DNA of 64,000 nt, from the NCBI RefSeq assembly GCF_007655135.1, contig NC_045131.1, forward strand, positions 7,502,001-7,566,000, given 5' to 3'. Origin of the DNA: Punica granatum. Its lineage: Eukaryota > Streptophyta > Magnoliopsida > Myrtales > Lythraceae. The notes below the pieces were generated by a model. That model made no database searches. It saw only the letters and a list, made by a program, of their open reading frames with translations, and was not told the DNA's origin. Made by a program: the position numbers and the translations under genes. Below are positions 46,585 through 60,439 of this stretch, in pieces. Each line of letters starts with the position of its first letter. Within the stretch, counting starts at the first letter, position 1.

Positions 46585-49500
46585 TCACTCCACCTTTGCA
46601 ACTCCTCCAACAGGCATGCTGGTTTCTGCGACGGTTTCTCTAACAAATCTGCAAAACGCCAGAAATAAAATAAATTCTTTCTGCTTCGTGCAATGGTTAC
46701 AAGAAAATATAATTAATGCAAAAATTACACCTAAGTACCTTGCCAGTTTGTCTCGAGATGATTGCAGGACGTAGATTGAAAGTATGAAAGATAGCACAAG
46801 CCCTGTTTGCGTATATGGGAAATCTTTAGCGGGAAGTTCGTATTCCTCATTCTAAATAAATAGGTAAAATGGAATGGACAAAACCTAGAAAATGATAACA
46901 AAACAAAAGAACTGAATCAAATAAAGACAATTACGTACGGAAGATCAAATGTTGAAGTAAAAATTAGACCTTAGCAGCTCTAAACCCAGCTTAAATACTG
47001 ACTTATGCAAGAGACATTCACGAGATAACTACACCCAATCTTCACATTGACAAAAGCATCCTGTTTATAAGAAAGATCTCTCCACTCATACCAAGATGCT
47101 ACAGGAATGGATTGTTTTATTCGAAAAGTCTTGCTTGCGGAGAAGTTCCAGTAAATATTTGATAGGCAAATACATATTTTGTCAAACTGACAGCGTTCAC
47201 AGGAAGTAATTGAATTGAGATCAAACTAACAAAGAAGATCCCAAGTTGCCTGACTGCACTTAAAAAAAAACAAGTGATGATCATTGTGGAGGCAAGTCTC
47301 CAGCTGCAAGTAGCTTCAAGATCACTTAGCAAAAATCTTTCGTTAAACGAGTACAGTACCGATTCTCAAGCTCAAGATAATGAATACCATGCACCATAGA
47401 TTATACACAACTTCCAGAGGAATGCATTAAAATCATTCAGAGAATGTACAAAGACAGACAGAATTATACAACTTACCATTTACTGTAGATAATGTACCTA
47501 AAATATATGTGTTCAAAAGCTTATACCTGATCCAAACAAAACGTAAAATCCAGAGGCAACATCTATCTCTGACTGCTCCTCCCTGCAATATGGAACAATA
47601 TGGTCGGTCAAGAGTTTCACATCATGCAGAAAACATGAGTAGCTGCAAATCTAGATATAATCATTAGTAAATGACAAGAAATTATATAGTCTATTGAAGG
47701 GACAATTATACAATCACTATAGAATTGGCACTAAAATTCCATTACAAACTTTAGTCTTAAACGTGTACATGATGCTGCTAGCTATCTAGAACTGCTTGAA
47801 AAAGCTCTGCCATGTTGTTCAAATAAATAGTGATTCTAATACACAAGAACACATATTACAGTTCATCCCCTTTTATCATGCTCACGTAATGAGTAACGAT
47901 AGCTGGACAGGACATTTCTTGCATACAAATAGTATAAGCAACTTACCATGTGTACCGAACAAGCACATGTTTGGGCCAAATCTGAGAATCCCAGAATTGT
48001 TTAGCGATATCAGGGTGAATATCAATATCTAACATATAAAAGAAAGTCGGTGTCAGCATATGCTAAAGAAAAGAATAAAGAATGAAACAGGCAAATTTAA
48101 TCTCACTCATCGCCAAAGAAATAAAATGACTGATCCTGAATCATTTAGCAAATTATCTCTACAGTTAAATACAGAGCATGCTCCATTCCCAACTTAGATA
48201 GCAAAAAGCCACATTCCTTTGCTGCTAGAGCTCTAGGTCTGTGAATGTCAGTTTAGTGTTCTAGTTTTAATGGTTTTTCTTCGGATATGCGGTGTAACTT
48301 GTATATATAGGAGCAAATGAAATTCCACCGCTTATCCAAAAAAAGAAATAACATGACTTTCCAATGCTTGTAGCACTTTAATGCATCTAATCGCTCATAA
48401 ATTTAACATTTCACTCAGACAAAAATTAATCATATTCTTTAAACAAATAGAATAACAGGGCTAGAGTTTCTCTGGTTCATTGTCATCTTAGGGACCAACT
48501 GGTGAAAAAACGGTGAACCATGAGTTTTGCCACCATTAAAATCAGAATGGATCAAAAGAGAAGACAAGCATAGAGAATCCAACAGCCGATTAAAACCTTC
48601 CCAAGCTTAGGAGCCATCCTCCTAATGATTCAGAGAAGATGACAGAGAGGAGATTAACCGATTTTTTCAAGATGTACATTCTCCAAGTCAAGACTAAAGT
48701 CCATTAATTCATTGATTTGCTATGTACAAATTGTATAAGGATGGAAAATCACCTATTTCCGTTATATCTTTCAAATGTGAATTTTTAAAAATAACAAAAA
48801 CAGTAACAACTTTCACATGGTAAAATTGTTTGAATTTGACCAGTAATATGAAGAGAATACACAGACATAACACAGGGATCGCTTCTCTAAATAGTTGGAT
48901 GGCTTTGCAACTAGTCCAATCAAATAAGAGTTCATTAAAAACCTCCGTAAATCGGGAGTCCGATGTTTCCTTTCAAACAACAGCTACTCTATCAATATTT
49001 AACTTTCAGCTACACATAAAAAAATCACTAATTACAAATATATATTTTCTATTATATATGTTCACTACATAAAAGGCACTTGTCGTCAAGGGAAATGGGG
49101 ATTTCCTCTTTTTTCCACCCCTAGGTTTCGATCCCCCCACACCATGATCCCCTGTCATCTAACAAGGCCCATGGGTCCTCCACTGTAATCCATTAATTTC
49201 AAATTCAAGTTAAATATCCAAAATTGACATTGCATTTCAGTATTCTCAATCTATGCTCAGAAACTTCAAATACTCGTACCTCAAAAATCATCTCTTCTCA
49301 AATTTCAATTGTTGTTCTGTTAATTACAATATTTATACAGCTCATATCAGTGGCCACAAAGTGAAATTAAGAGAAGGTTAATAATCAGAAACAAAGAGTA
49401 TGAGAACACAAAAAAGGGGCCGCAAGAGGATTTCTTTAACACTACATTGTGAATTTTAAATCAGCAATCATTATTTGGAATTCATTAACTGTTGCTACAC

Positions 49501-50650
49501 AAAACATTTGGTGCTGGAGAACATCACTTACAGTGGTGAGGCATGTCCAGAACTTTGGCTGTAACACCATGCAAATCACTTCCAGAGTATCTCTGTACAA
49601 GAAGGTATACAATTACTAGATATGTGCTATTATACTAAAGAATCAAACAATTACCTGTATGTTGAAGAAAGAATATTCTACCATCCTTTGCATTTAACAA
49701 TATAGTACATTAATTCAGGAGAAAAACAGAACGGTTGCAGAATATGACATGACGAACATGAACAGCTTACCAAATGCACATCAATCATTGGCACCTCACG
49801 GCTATTACGGTTTATCACGTAAAGCCATGGAATCAGAAACTTCTCTCTTCCAACTTGAAATGATCTACAGAACGCCACATTTCCAACATCATTTAACTCA
49901 TTTGGAACATAATGCATGGATATTGAAGCAGAAAAATCGTGACTTTTTCCTACAGAACCCAATTAACTTCTTGGGGAACACTCCACTGAAAACTATCGCA
50001 ATCAACGAGACACTGAATCGCATAATCTACATAAAATTTGGTGCCCTTTTTATATGCATTCACCCGGCCAATTATCAAAAGCAGAAGGAAGAAGCTCAGG
50101 AACAATATCCATAACTTCCTTTTCAGTCGAAAGGACAGCAGAAGGCCCTAACTAATTGCTCACATTTTGTACGGATCAGCTCCGGTGAAGCCCGTCGGTT
50201 TCGGTATAGGGATCAACACCTACAGAGAACACTTGGAATAAGGAAAAGAACAATACAATGAAGCTGATTGATTCCCAGCTGAAGAACTCGAAAACTAAGC
50301 TACCTCGCGATTGACGGCGAAGACCGGGCAGTGGCGACCAATCAAGTCTTGCCACACGGTCCTGGACTGAAACGTGAAACCGGCAAATCAAACATCAGAA
50401 TCACACCCACAGAAAAACAGTACAATCACAGAGGAGAGGGAGGTGGAAAGAGGGCAGGAGAACGCACCGAGTGGTATTGGCCCCTGCGGCTCATCGGGAC
50501 GATGTCGCCGGGCCGATAAGCATTGCAGATCGAGGGAAGGAGCAGCACCAACAGCGATAGAAGCCCCGATGGGACTCTGCAGCTTACGCTGCCGGCGGTT
50601 CCTCTCTTTCTCCGCATACTGTGAGTTGTCTGCTCCACTCGATTGTCCAT
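46585..50650 (-). CDS. Conserved plant type I membrane protein (240 aa), function unknown
   Basis: Nine small exons splice in perfect phase: 50468-50650, 50304-50366, 50164-50219, 49771-49864, 49532-49592, 47947-48028, 47527-47582, 46739-46802 and 46585-46648. The product has an N-terminal signal sequence (LLSLLVLLLPSICNA, residues 30-44). A lumenal or outside region follows with AYRPGDIVPMSRRGQYHS, VGREKFLIPWLYVINRN and HHYIDIHPDIAKQFWDS, and one C-terminal membrane segment (about 185-215, VASGFYVLFGSGLVLSFILSIYVLQ in spliced form). The short cytosolic tail ends GGVAKVE. It looks like a housekeeping endomembrane protein found across plants, but I do not know its function or name. The 1.5-kb intron between exons 5 and 6 is the longest. 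The promoter has site II motifs. Confidence 0.88.
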
Positions 50651-50714
50651 GGCGAACGAAAATCTTCCGACCAGAGCGAACGGAGGAGCTGACAGCAAAT
50701 GTAGAAGAAGATAC

Positions 50715-50800
50715 GTACGGGCCAATTATGGGCCGGTTTCGTTCAGTGAGAAAACAGTGGTGGGCCGGTTCATTGCAGTATAAGCCCGGCCCAAGTCGAA
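50715..50800 (-). promoter_or_regulatory. Site II-type promoter elements (TGGGCC/GGCCCA)
   Basis: Three or more TGGGCC or GGCCCA cores lie within 80 bases (about 50728, 50761 and 50788), directly upstream of the membrane-protein start. Such clusters are bound by TCP factors and mark housekeeping and growth-related plant genes. Confidence 0.65.
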
Positions 50801-50944
50801 ACTAATCATTTCGGGGGTAATTCTACTTTGGTCACTGAACTATCTGTTGGGTGCACATTTGCCCCTAAAAGTTTTACTTTTGCCAGTTAGGTCACTATTG
50901 TTTATATAACCTTGAATAAATGCCAATTTTTTTCAGTTACAAAA

Positions 50945-51480
50945 TAGATGCCAATTTTGAGTTTTTGCTTAAGTTTCATTATATCATTAGAGATCTAAGA
51001 TACAGTTTTCGAGCTTTAAAATGTCTTTTCTTTTCATACCATCATTAATTTATTACATTTATATATATACAGTTTCAGATTTTATAATAAATCTCTACCT
51101 AAATTCTATTATAATTTTGAAAAACTCTCGTCACCTACGATTCAGAAATCACAATGATAAGAATTTTAGCCTCAACTATTGAGCTGGGGTGGGCTTTGAT
51201 CGATTTTGAGCTCCTACACATTAGTTAAGACGTTTATGATTTTGGGGTTGGGCCGTGCACAATCTTCAAGTTGTATGGAGATCAGAGCAGAGAACTGGCT
51301 GAGGAGGTGATGCTATAAATCATAGGTAAGATCAGCCAAGTACCACCTCCGAAGAGGAGAAAAGCCGTGGTTGATTATGTGCAAAGGCTACTCGAGGTTA
51401 GTTCGGGTGCTAGGTTAGTATTTGCTACTCTATTGGCCTTGAGACCTTATAAAGTTTACTAAATTTAATCACTATTCAAT
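50945..51480 (+). pseudogene. Nucleotidyltransferase gene relic, copy 1 (promoter and exon 1)
   Basis: It matches 52950-53460 (upstream DNA and exon 1 of the intact copy) along its length. The ATG is lost (gtgcacaatcttcaag against atgagcaatcttcaag at 53243) and stops interrupt the frame, but 'gattatgtgcaaaggctactcgag' is readable near 51374. No later exons follow. Confidence 0.8.
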
Positions 51481-53242
51481 AAGAATGTAATTGGTAATGA
51501 TGCAAATGCCATGCATAAATTTTTTTGTGGATGATCTGTCAAATGACTTCAACTTAGGCGTATGTCAAGCTATGAATAATATTGCAGCTCATAGTGCTTA
51601 ATTTCTATACTATCACATAAAGTTACAAAGTCCTTCCTTTAGGTTTCATGTTATTTTTTCCCGAATTATCCACGACATATCATTTCTAATTAATTACAGC
51701 CATTAAATTTAAGATAAATTAATAATTTTATCAAATAACTTCCAATCATACTCCGTACTTTCTCTTTCTCCTCTCCCTCTCCTAATCAACCGTACGTCCA
51801 AGTTCTTTTATCTTTTTTTCAAAGATTGTTACCATAAATATTTATCATCGTTTATTAAGGTTTTTTTTTTAATGAAAGGGGGTCATAATTTTGAGAATTT
51901 GACACAAAATAAATTATACTGACCATATTTTTCCCGATGTTGTTTTATTTAAGTAGATAACGACAATTCTATTTATTTGCTAAAACTCGAGTATAGTGCG
52001 AGCACACATCTAGTCAATAATAATGGCCATCTTTCCTATGTAAGCGAACCTGATTGTACGAGGCTTCCATTTCTATGCGAAAAATCTTTAGGCTGGTTTA
52101 ATGTTTATAAATATATATATATATATATATATGATACGTATGTATGTATATTAGGGTTTCGGTAGTCTATATGTATTTGGTAACAAAAGAAAAAAATATT
52201 TCTATTAGATATCATCTGAATGTTTGTATATCCTCTTGAAGTTGATCTTACCTATTATGAGATCTCCACTTGGAAATTGTTTAACTTTGATTTTCACACA
52301 TCTTTTAATTAACCTTATTTATTTTGTTCCTACTAGTAAAGTGGAAGTTTCTCTTTTCTGGTGAGTAAAATTTTTTTATAACCCAATTTTTTTTTTAGAA
52401 TCACAAAACTAGCTTTTTCAGTGTGTACACTGAAATTCGGAAGTCCAATTAGCTCCGATTAATCCAATTCGAGTTGGTCAGTCTACTAAGGGGGTAAAAT
52501 TCTCCAAATTAAGGATTTTCTCCGCTCATAAAACTTAAATTCAAGACCTTATTTAAGGAAAACAAACTTTGAACCGCTTAAATCAAGCTACTTTTAATTC
52601 TCATACAGTGAATGTAAATGTCTCGTTTTCATAGTTAAGTCTTGCTTTCTGTATGTACATTTCTCAAGCTTTTTGAAATTTTCTGGAATCAAGGTACTAT
52701 TATTATTATGTTCATGATCATCATTTGTATTCTCAGACACGCAATTAAGAGCATTAATCGTAACGAAATTTGCATGTTAAATTATAAATCTATCAGGACT
52801 ATTTTGAATGTAATGTTTTACATCCTCCTCATTCACAAACCTTTCCCTTGAGAATGATATAATAGAGAAATCTATGACCAAGCATCAAGATCTAATACAC
52901 ACACACACTAATAGACTAGATGCATAAAGTGAAAAAGAAAGGAAGGGAAATGCCAATTTTGTTTTTTTGCTTAAGTTTCACCAAATCAAGTAATTAAGAC
53001 TGAAATTTTTAGATATAGAGTTTGAGCTTTAAAGATATCTTTGTCGTACATTAATTAATTCATTTCATATACAATTTCAAATTCTGAGTTTCTGTCTAAA
53101 CTCTATTATGACTTTGAAAAGATTTCATTAACTGCGTTTCACAAGTCTAATGAGAACACTCTTCTATTCACACTGAGTGGTGTCGACCGATGCCGTGCAC
53201 CTAATAAGCTAAGATATTGTCTGTGATTTTGGGCATTGGGTC
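51481..53242. other. Spacer and upstream DNA of nucleotidyltransferase gene
   Basis: AT-rich DNA with (TA)n near 52105-52130 and a (CA)n run near 52900. The part from about 52640 is duplicated at 57580. No other gene was seen. Confidence 0.5.
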
Positions 53243-56200
53243 ATGAGCAATCTTCAAGATTGTAAGGAGATGAAAGCAAGGACTTGGCAGCGAGCTGAGG
53301 CGGCGATGCTGGAAATCATAGGTAAGATTCAGCAAAGTATCACTTCGGAAGAGGAGAGGAAATCCGTGATTGATTATGTGCAAAGGCTGCTCGAAGGTTA
53401 CTTTGCTTGTAAGGTCAGTATTTGCTCTCGTGAGCTTGATACCTCATTTAAATTTCTAACTTCATAGTTAATAACATTGTAATTGGTAATGATGCAAATT
53501 TCATGCATGATTTTCTGTGCATGACCTGATTATGTTAAAATCTAGAAAAATACGAGCCTTCCATTTACTCTTGCAAGTAAGATGACTTGAAGTTAGGTAT
53601 GTCAATCTATGAATGTGGCGGCTTGTAATGTAAGTTAAGTGAATAATGGATTGCTTTGTACTATGTAAGCAAATCTGATTTTACGAGGCTCCCATTTTTA
53701 TGTGAAAATCTTGTTGATTCAGTAGTCCATGCATGCATATTTTGTGACAAATGAGACATAATTTTACTAGATATCGGCTGAAAGTTCAAGGTTTTATTTC
53801 TGTTATGGGCATTCTTATTGTCAAAAGGATGCTTAATGATCAAGTACAGGAATGGTTTGTGAGCAATTTGACATGATCTGATTGATGAAAAGTACTCTGA
53901 TTAATTTTCATAAAACGATATGTAGCACATAATAAATTCGCACGAAAAATTCTTGATGAGTGCCGTCTTTGACATTTTGGTTAGCAATGCACGGGCTTTT
54001 TTTTCTTTTTTTTTTTTTATGACGGACAAATCTGATTGAAAAAAGGCCCATGGGGGATTATAATTTATCTTTCATGTATCGACATCTATGCTTGTTGCAA
54101 TCTAATGCAAATATGATTTAGTGAGAATTAGTGAAATATTTGGGATTTGGTGAATAGTTGAGGACTTGAAATCTTAATGTTGAAACCTAATGGACTCAAA
54201 AAAAATAATATATGTATATATATATATATATATTACAGAATTAATTGGTGCCCAAATTTTCTTTCTTTTAATTTTTTTTTTCATTTTCTTTTTTATATTC
54301 ACCATGTACATTGGGTTTCAAATGGAACAGGCAAGTGTAATCAAATCTTAAATTTATGTATATCATCAAGCTTTTGATTAATCTTGCAGGTATTTGTATT
54401 TGGTTCGGTGCCCTTGAAGACGTATCTTCCTGACGGAGATATAGACTTAACCGTTTTTGGTGGTACGATTTCTCAAGAGGAACATTTTGCAGATAATGTT
54501 GTTCGTATTCTCAAAAGCCAACATCGGGACGAAGGGTCGACTCCCGAGTTTCCTGTAGAGGATGTTCAGTACATTGATGCCGAGGTTAGTTCTTTTTCTC
54601 CTAAGGCCAATCTTTCCATATAAAAGTCCACCCACCTTTCTTGGTGAATTGATTGTCCTAATGCTCATAGAAGTGCAAGAAAGCAGAAACGTACTATAAG
54701 ATGCATCAAGTTTTAAAAGTCACGTTTCTATCATGTAATATTGTTGAGTATTTCTAACACGTAAATCATGTGATTCGACAATTCTACAATTCTACAGGCT
54801 GTGATGAGTTAAATCAGAACAAGCCACGGTCTTCAGCAATTGTTTGAATCCTGAAACTAACGTTTGTTCACCTGCAATATCATGTTTGGCATTAACTACA
54901 GCAGGAGCTTTCTTGTGGCAGGTGAAGCTTGTAAAATGCCTTGTCAATAAAGTTGTAGTCGATATCTCGTTCAACCAAGTTGGAGGGCTCTCCACTGTAT
55001 GTTTTCTGGAGAAGGTCAGGCTTAATATGCTTCTATTACAAAACTGATTAGGAATGCTTTTATTGGAGTTTCGATGAATTCGATTTACTACACAGTTTTA
55101 TTTTCTATTGCCATATACGAAGAGTACGTCTCCATTGAAGAAACAGGATCAATTGTTTCGTTTTCTCTATCAAAACGAACATCTCACATAATGCAATCTA
55201 ATGCTGTCCCAGGTCGATCGCCTCATTGGAAGGGACAATCTCTTCAAGAAAAGCATCATACTAGTGAAAGCATGGTGCTATTACGAGAGCCGGATACTCG
55301 GATCTCACTATGGCTTGCTTTCTACTTACGCCTTAGAGACGATGGTTCTATACATCTTCCAGATCTTCCATTCTTCCTTGGACAGTCCTTTGGCAGTACT
55401 TTCCAATTCCTGTTGGCTAGTGCCTTTACGATACGTATTGCACCGGACTAATTTCCAAGTCACGGTTTGTCAATGATTACACAGGTTTTGCAGAAGTTCT
55501 TGGATTATTACAGCAAGTTCAACTGGGAAAAGTACGGCGTCAGCTTGTTTGGTCCTGTTTGTGTATCCTCCCTTCCTGAACTCGTTGATGATTCTGCTGA
55601 AGAGCCATTGCTTAGTCAACAATTTCTCCATGAGTGCGTCGAGGCACTCTCAGTTCCATCAACAGCTCTCAGCGCTACCCCGCTGGCATTCACCCCGAAG
55701 CATCTTAACATAGTTGACCCCCTGAAAGAAAGCAACAACCTCGGCCGTAGCATCAGCAAAGGTGATTGTTTACTTAGTTTCTTACCTCTCTCGGTTTTGC
55801 TTAAGTAACACCCTTAGCCTTGTTCAGGGAATTCGGTCCGGATAAGGAGTGCTTTCTCATTAGGTGCTCTTAAGCTCGAGAAAGTTCTCTCCCAGCCCAC
55901 AGAAAGCATCTTCCATGAACTCGGTGCGTTCTTCGGAAGGACACTGGATAGGCTAGGGGAGATGGAAGAGAACTCTAAACCGGGAAATCAATCTCCGCAC
56001 AGCCATAATGAAGCTAAGAATTTTTCGATTGGGACTACAGATCTCAGAGGAGATTACGAGAGTCTGCTGAATAACCTGCAATTTGGACAGTGCTGTTACC
56101 GCTATGTGATCGCGCCCCCTGTCTCTGCCCAGTCACAGATAAGGAGCGCAAATGTTCTGGTACCGGGAGATGCTTTCTGCCTGATTGGGTCTCTCATTAC

Positions 56201-56660
56201 ATCGAAGCCGAGAGGAACAGGGGCATTCATTCCCAGCAACGTACAAAGTTTTCCTTCGCCGATCATCTGTTTTTAGACTGGTTCACAAGTTCAAATATCA
56301 TGTCAGTATTTTCCTTCAATTTGCAGGACCATTCCCAGGCGTGGGAGGCTCGTATAAGGCAAAATGAAGAAAAAGAGAAAGGGTCTGAAACATCCCAAGG
56401 AAACTACATAGGCCGTGGTCCGGAGTCCTGCTCGAAGCATCACCGGTCCACCTGTCCCGCTCCCAGGATGAGAGATAAATGGTACGGAAACTTTTTGATA
56501 GACATGGGATTTTATAGAATTGTCGGCTATTTTCTGCTGAACCTGAGGATCCTTTAAATCTGATCTGATGAGTTTTCTCTGTTGAAGCTGCAGGGTGCCT
56601 GCGAAAACCTACAATCTGGAAGACGAGGACGAGTTCCCGAGCCTGAGTACATTGAAATAG
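53243..56660 (+). CDS. PAP/OAS1-type nucleotidyltransferase (At3g51620-like)
   Basis: Eight exons join in phase: 53243-53413, 54390-54584, 54922-55014, 55213-55395, 55485-55761, 55828-56240, 56327-56481 and 56594-56660, giving 517 residues. Exon 2 holds the polymerase-beta-fold core FGSVPLKTYLPDGDIDLT (GS and D-x-D metal ligands), and exon 3 holds VVVDISFNQVGGL with the third aspartate. Exon 4 begins the PAP/OAS1 substrate-binding domain (KAWCYYESRILGSHYGLLST). KHLNIVDPLKESNNLGRS in exon 5 and RGTGAFIP in exon 6 are family marks. The tail EDEDEFPSLS is also typical. It may add nucleotides to RNA 3' ends or be a regulator; substrate unknown. The N-terminus is shorter than in the homologues I recall, perhaps due to truncation by duplication. 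It is the only complete copy of three. Confidence 0.88.
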
Positions 56661-57123
56661 AAAACAAAACAATGAGCAGTCAGAAGTAATAGAACTAGTG
56701 AACAACCATACTACACTCTTTTGATTTGTGATGTAAAGAAAGTTTTTCAAGATTTATCGCTGCAGTTTTACAAAGTTTTTTGTAAGCAGTTAAAGATCTC
56801 AATTAGGTTAGTGCTTGGGTGTTGCCCTTGTGCTTGCGAAAATGCCTACTGCCGAATAGTTATTTCAAGCTCCTGATGAAGTATCAACTAAATAGAGTGA
56901 TATTCCAGAAACAAGCTATCAAACGCAACAGCAGCACTTGACGGCTACTCTGATCATATCATCAATGAAAGGAGAAGCGGTTCTGAGATATTGTACAGAA
57001 TCAGAATCAACAGTGACCAAATCTGACACACAAGCTTACTGCATCCTACACATGATATGCATTGAGGAAAGGCGGTCCATGAATTAGACCCGTGACTTGG
57101 AGCTGTTTGCCTTTCACCTTTGC

Positions 57124-57580
57124 TTAAAGTGAGTGGGCTTTTTTTGCGTCTTCGAGTGCCTCCAGTTCTTTCATCCATCCCTCAATATCTCTCTCCATTA
57201 TCCGCATCTTCGCCTTTAGAGCTTTAATTTTCTTATCAAGATCGACGAGGGCAGGATTTTCACCTGTGGCAGTAAAATTTATTATCTCAGCCAAGACCTA
57301 TGAAGCAACTTTTTTGATATGATGTTTTCGGTAAAATTACTGTGATTTCTGCAACATGGACATGTACCTTGGGGATCACACATTCGATATGAGCTTTGTC
57401 AGTGCCAGCATTCTTCACAGTGATAGACCCTGTGGTCTGGATTCCTGATGTCCTCACAAAAGTCACAGTACTGGTCATCCGGCACTCCATCAACCAATTT
57501 ATCCAAGAAGATGAGTGGATGGTAGAGGTGACATTCGCTTGGCAGATCAAGAAGGCAATCATCGTGAAATTAATATTTTC
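57124..57580 (-). pseudogene. DC1-domain protein relic with coiled-coil tail
   Basis: On the minus strand a DC1 (divergent C1, Cys/His zinc) domain can be read: PSECHLYHPL, then QYCDFCEDIRNPDHRVYHCEECWH. It is broken by a TGA and a frame change near 57400, after which AHIECVIPK continues in another frame. After an intron-like gap, 57124-57263 encodes a coil (DLDKKIKALKAKMR...) ending AKKAHSL-stop. DC1 proteins act in stress and hormone signalling in plants. This copy is short and disabled unless the break is a sequencing error. Confidence 0.7.
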
Positions 57581-57584
57581 TATA

Positions 57585-58440
57585 CTTCTCATTTACAAAC
57601 TTTTCCCTTGAGAACGCTAACAGAGAAATCTATGATTAAGCATCAAGATCTAATATATATTAGATACAAAAAGTGAAAAAGAAAGGAATGGAAATGCCAA
57701 TTTTGGTTTTTTGCTTAAATTTCATCAAATCAGCCAATTAAGACAAATCTTAGATATAGTGTTTGAGCTTTAAAAATATCTTTTTTGCACTGCCATTAAT
57801 TTATTTCATTTAAGCAGATACAGTTTCAGATTCTGAATTCCTGTTTGAACTCCATTATAACTACGAAAAATTTTCATTATCTGCAATTTACAAGTCACAA
57901 TAATGAGAAATTTCAGCCTCTACTATTCACCAGGAGTGGTGTTGACTGATTTTGTGCACCTACACATAAGCTAAGACATCGGCTGTGATTTTGGGCATTG
58001 GGTCATGGTCAATCTTCAAGATTGTACAGAGATTGTAGCAAGGAGTTGGAAGCGAGCCAAGGAGGCGACACTAGTATTCATAGCTAAGATTCAGTCAAGT
58101 ATTACCTCAGAAGAGAAGAGGAAAACAGTGATTGATTACGTGCCAAGGCAACTGGGAGGCTACTTTGCTTGCAAGATTAGCATTCGCTCTCATGAGATCG
58201 ATCAGACTGTAACTGGTAACTATGCAAATGTCATGCATGATTTTCTGTGCATGAGCTGCTTATATCAAAATATAGAAAAATACGAGTCTTCCATCTATTC
58301 TTCAAGACAGATGATTTCCAGTTAGATATATCAATCTATTAATGTTGCCGCTCGTAATGTAAGTTAAGTGAACAATGGCTTGATCTGTACTATGTAAGCA
58401 AAGCAGAATTGATGAGGCTGCCATTTTTATGTGGACAATC
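57585..58440 (+). pseudogene. Nucleotidyltransferase gene relic, copy 3: upstream and exon 1
   Basis: Homologous to 52640-53640. Exon 1 (58005-58175) is open and starts MVNLQDCTEIVARSWKRA, ending LGGYFACK, but the donor is ruined (aag|att instead of aag|gtc), so reading continues into the intron. Confidence 0.8.
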
Positions 58441-58734
58441 TTTTGGTTCATATATAATGTTTAAATATGATGATGATTCACCCAAAAATAATAAATAATT
58501 ATATTGGTGATTCGGTAGTCTATATATGTTTTGTGAATAATGAAATATGATTCTTCTCTTTTTTAATTTTCATTTTCAATTTTTTTAGATTCATCGTGCA
58601 TATTGGGTTTGGCGATTCTTTCAAATCGAACAAGCAACTCTAATTGGATTTTTTTTTTTTAATCTTTTCCGTGGTTCAGGACGCTTAAGCCTGGATAACA
58701 AGGAGAAAACAATTATAGGATATGTAGTCAGGGT

Positions 58735-60102
<1,368 letters not shown>

Positions 60103-60288
60103 TCAACCTTCTGAATCGACACCGTGGGATATCCTCTGTGCTTTCGATGCCTCGATATTTTTTTCTTGTTCAAGTGCATCTACTTCTTCCATTGATGACT
60201 CTAGTTCTTTCCTCAGTGCACTTATCTTTGTCTTCAAACTTGTAATTTTTCTATCCAATTCATTGAGAGAAGGATTATCCAGTAGCTT
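60103..60288 (-). CDS. Last exon (coiled coil) of a DC1-domain gene
   Basis: After an acceptor (ttattgcag) the minus strand encodes LLDNPSLNELDRKITSLKTK and a further coil, to ISHGVDSEG-stop, 61 residues. It aligns with the coil tail of the DC1 relic at 57124-57263 (DLDKKIKALKAKM). It is probably the 3' exon of the DC1 gene whose domain appears at 63.74-64.0 kb, with 3.4 kb of probable repeat DNA in the intron. It may equally be an orphan. Confidence 0.5.
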   Translation of the reverse strand, partial: KLLDNPSLNELDRKITSLKTKISALRKELESSMEEVDALEQEKNIEASKAQRISHGVDSEG

Positions 60289-60439
60289 CTGCAATAAATA
60301 ATTTGACTTTTTAATGATAAAACTGAGCCATAAATCTTTAAATTGACGGATATTATTTTCCCCTATATATATCCTTTCAGAATGGATGTACAAAAGAATT
60401 AACTAAGGGTATATAGAATGATTTGTTTCTGGGGAAGGT

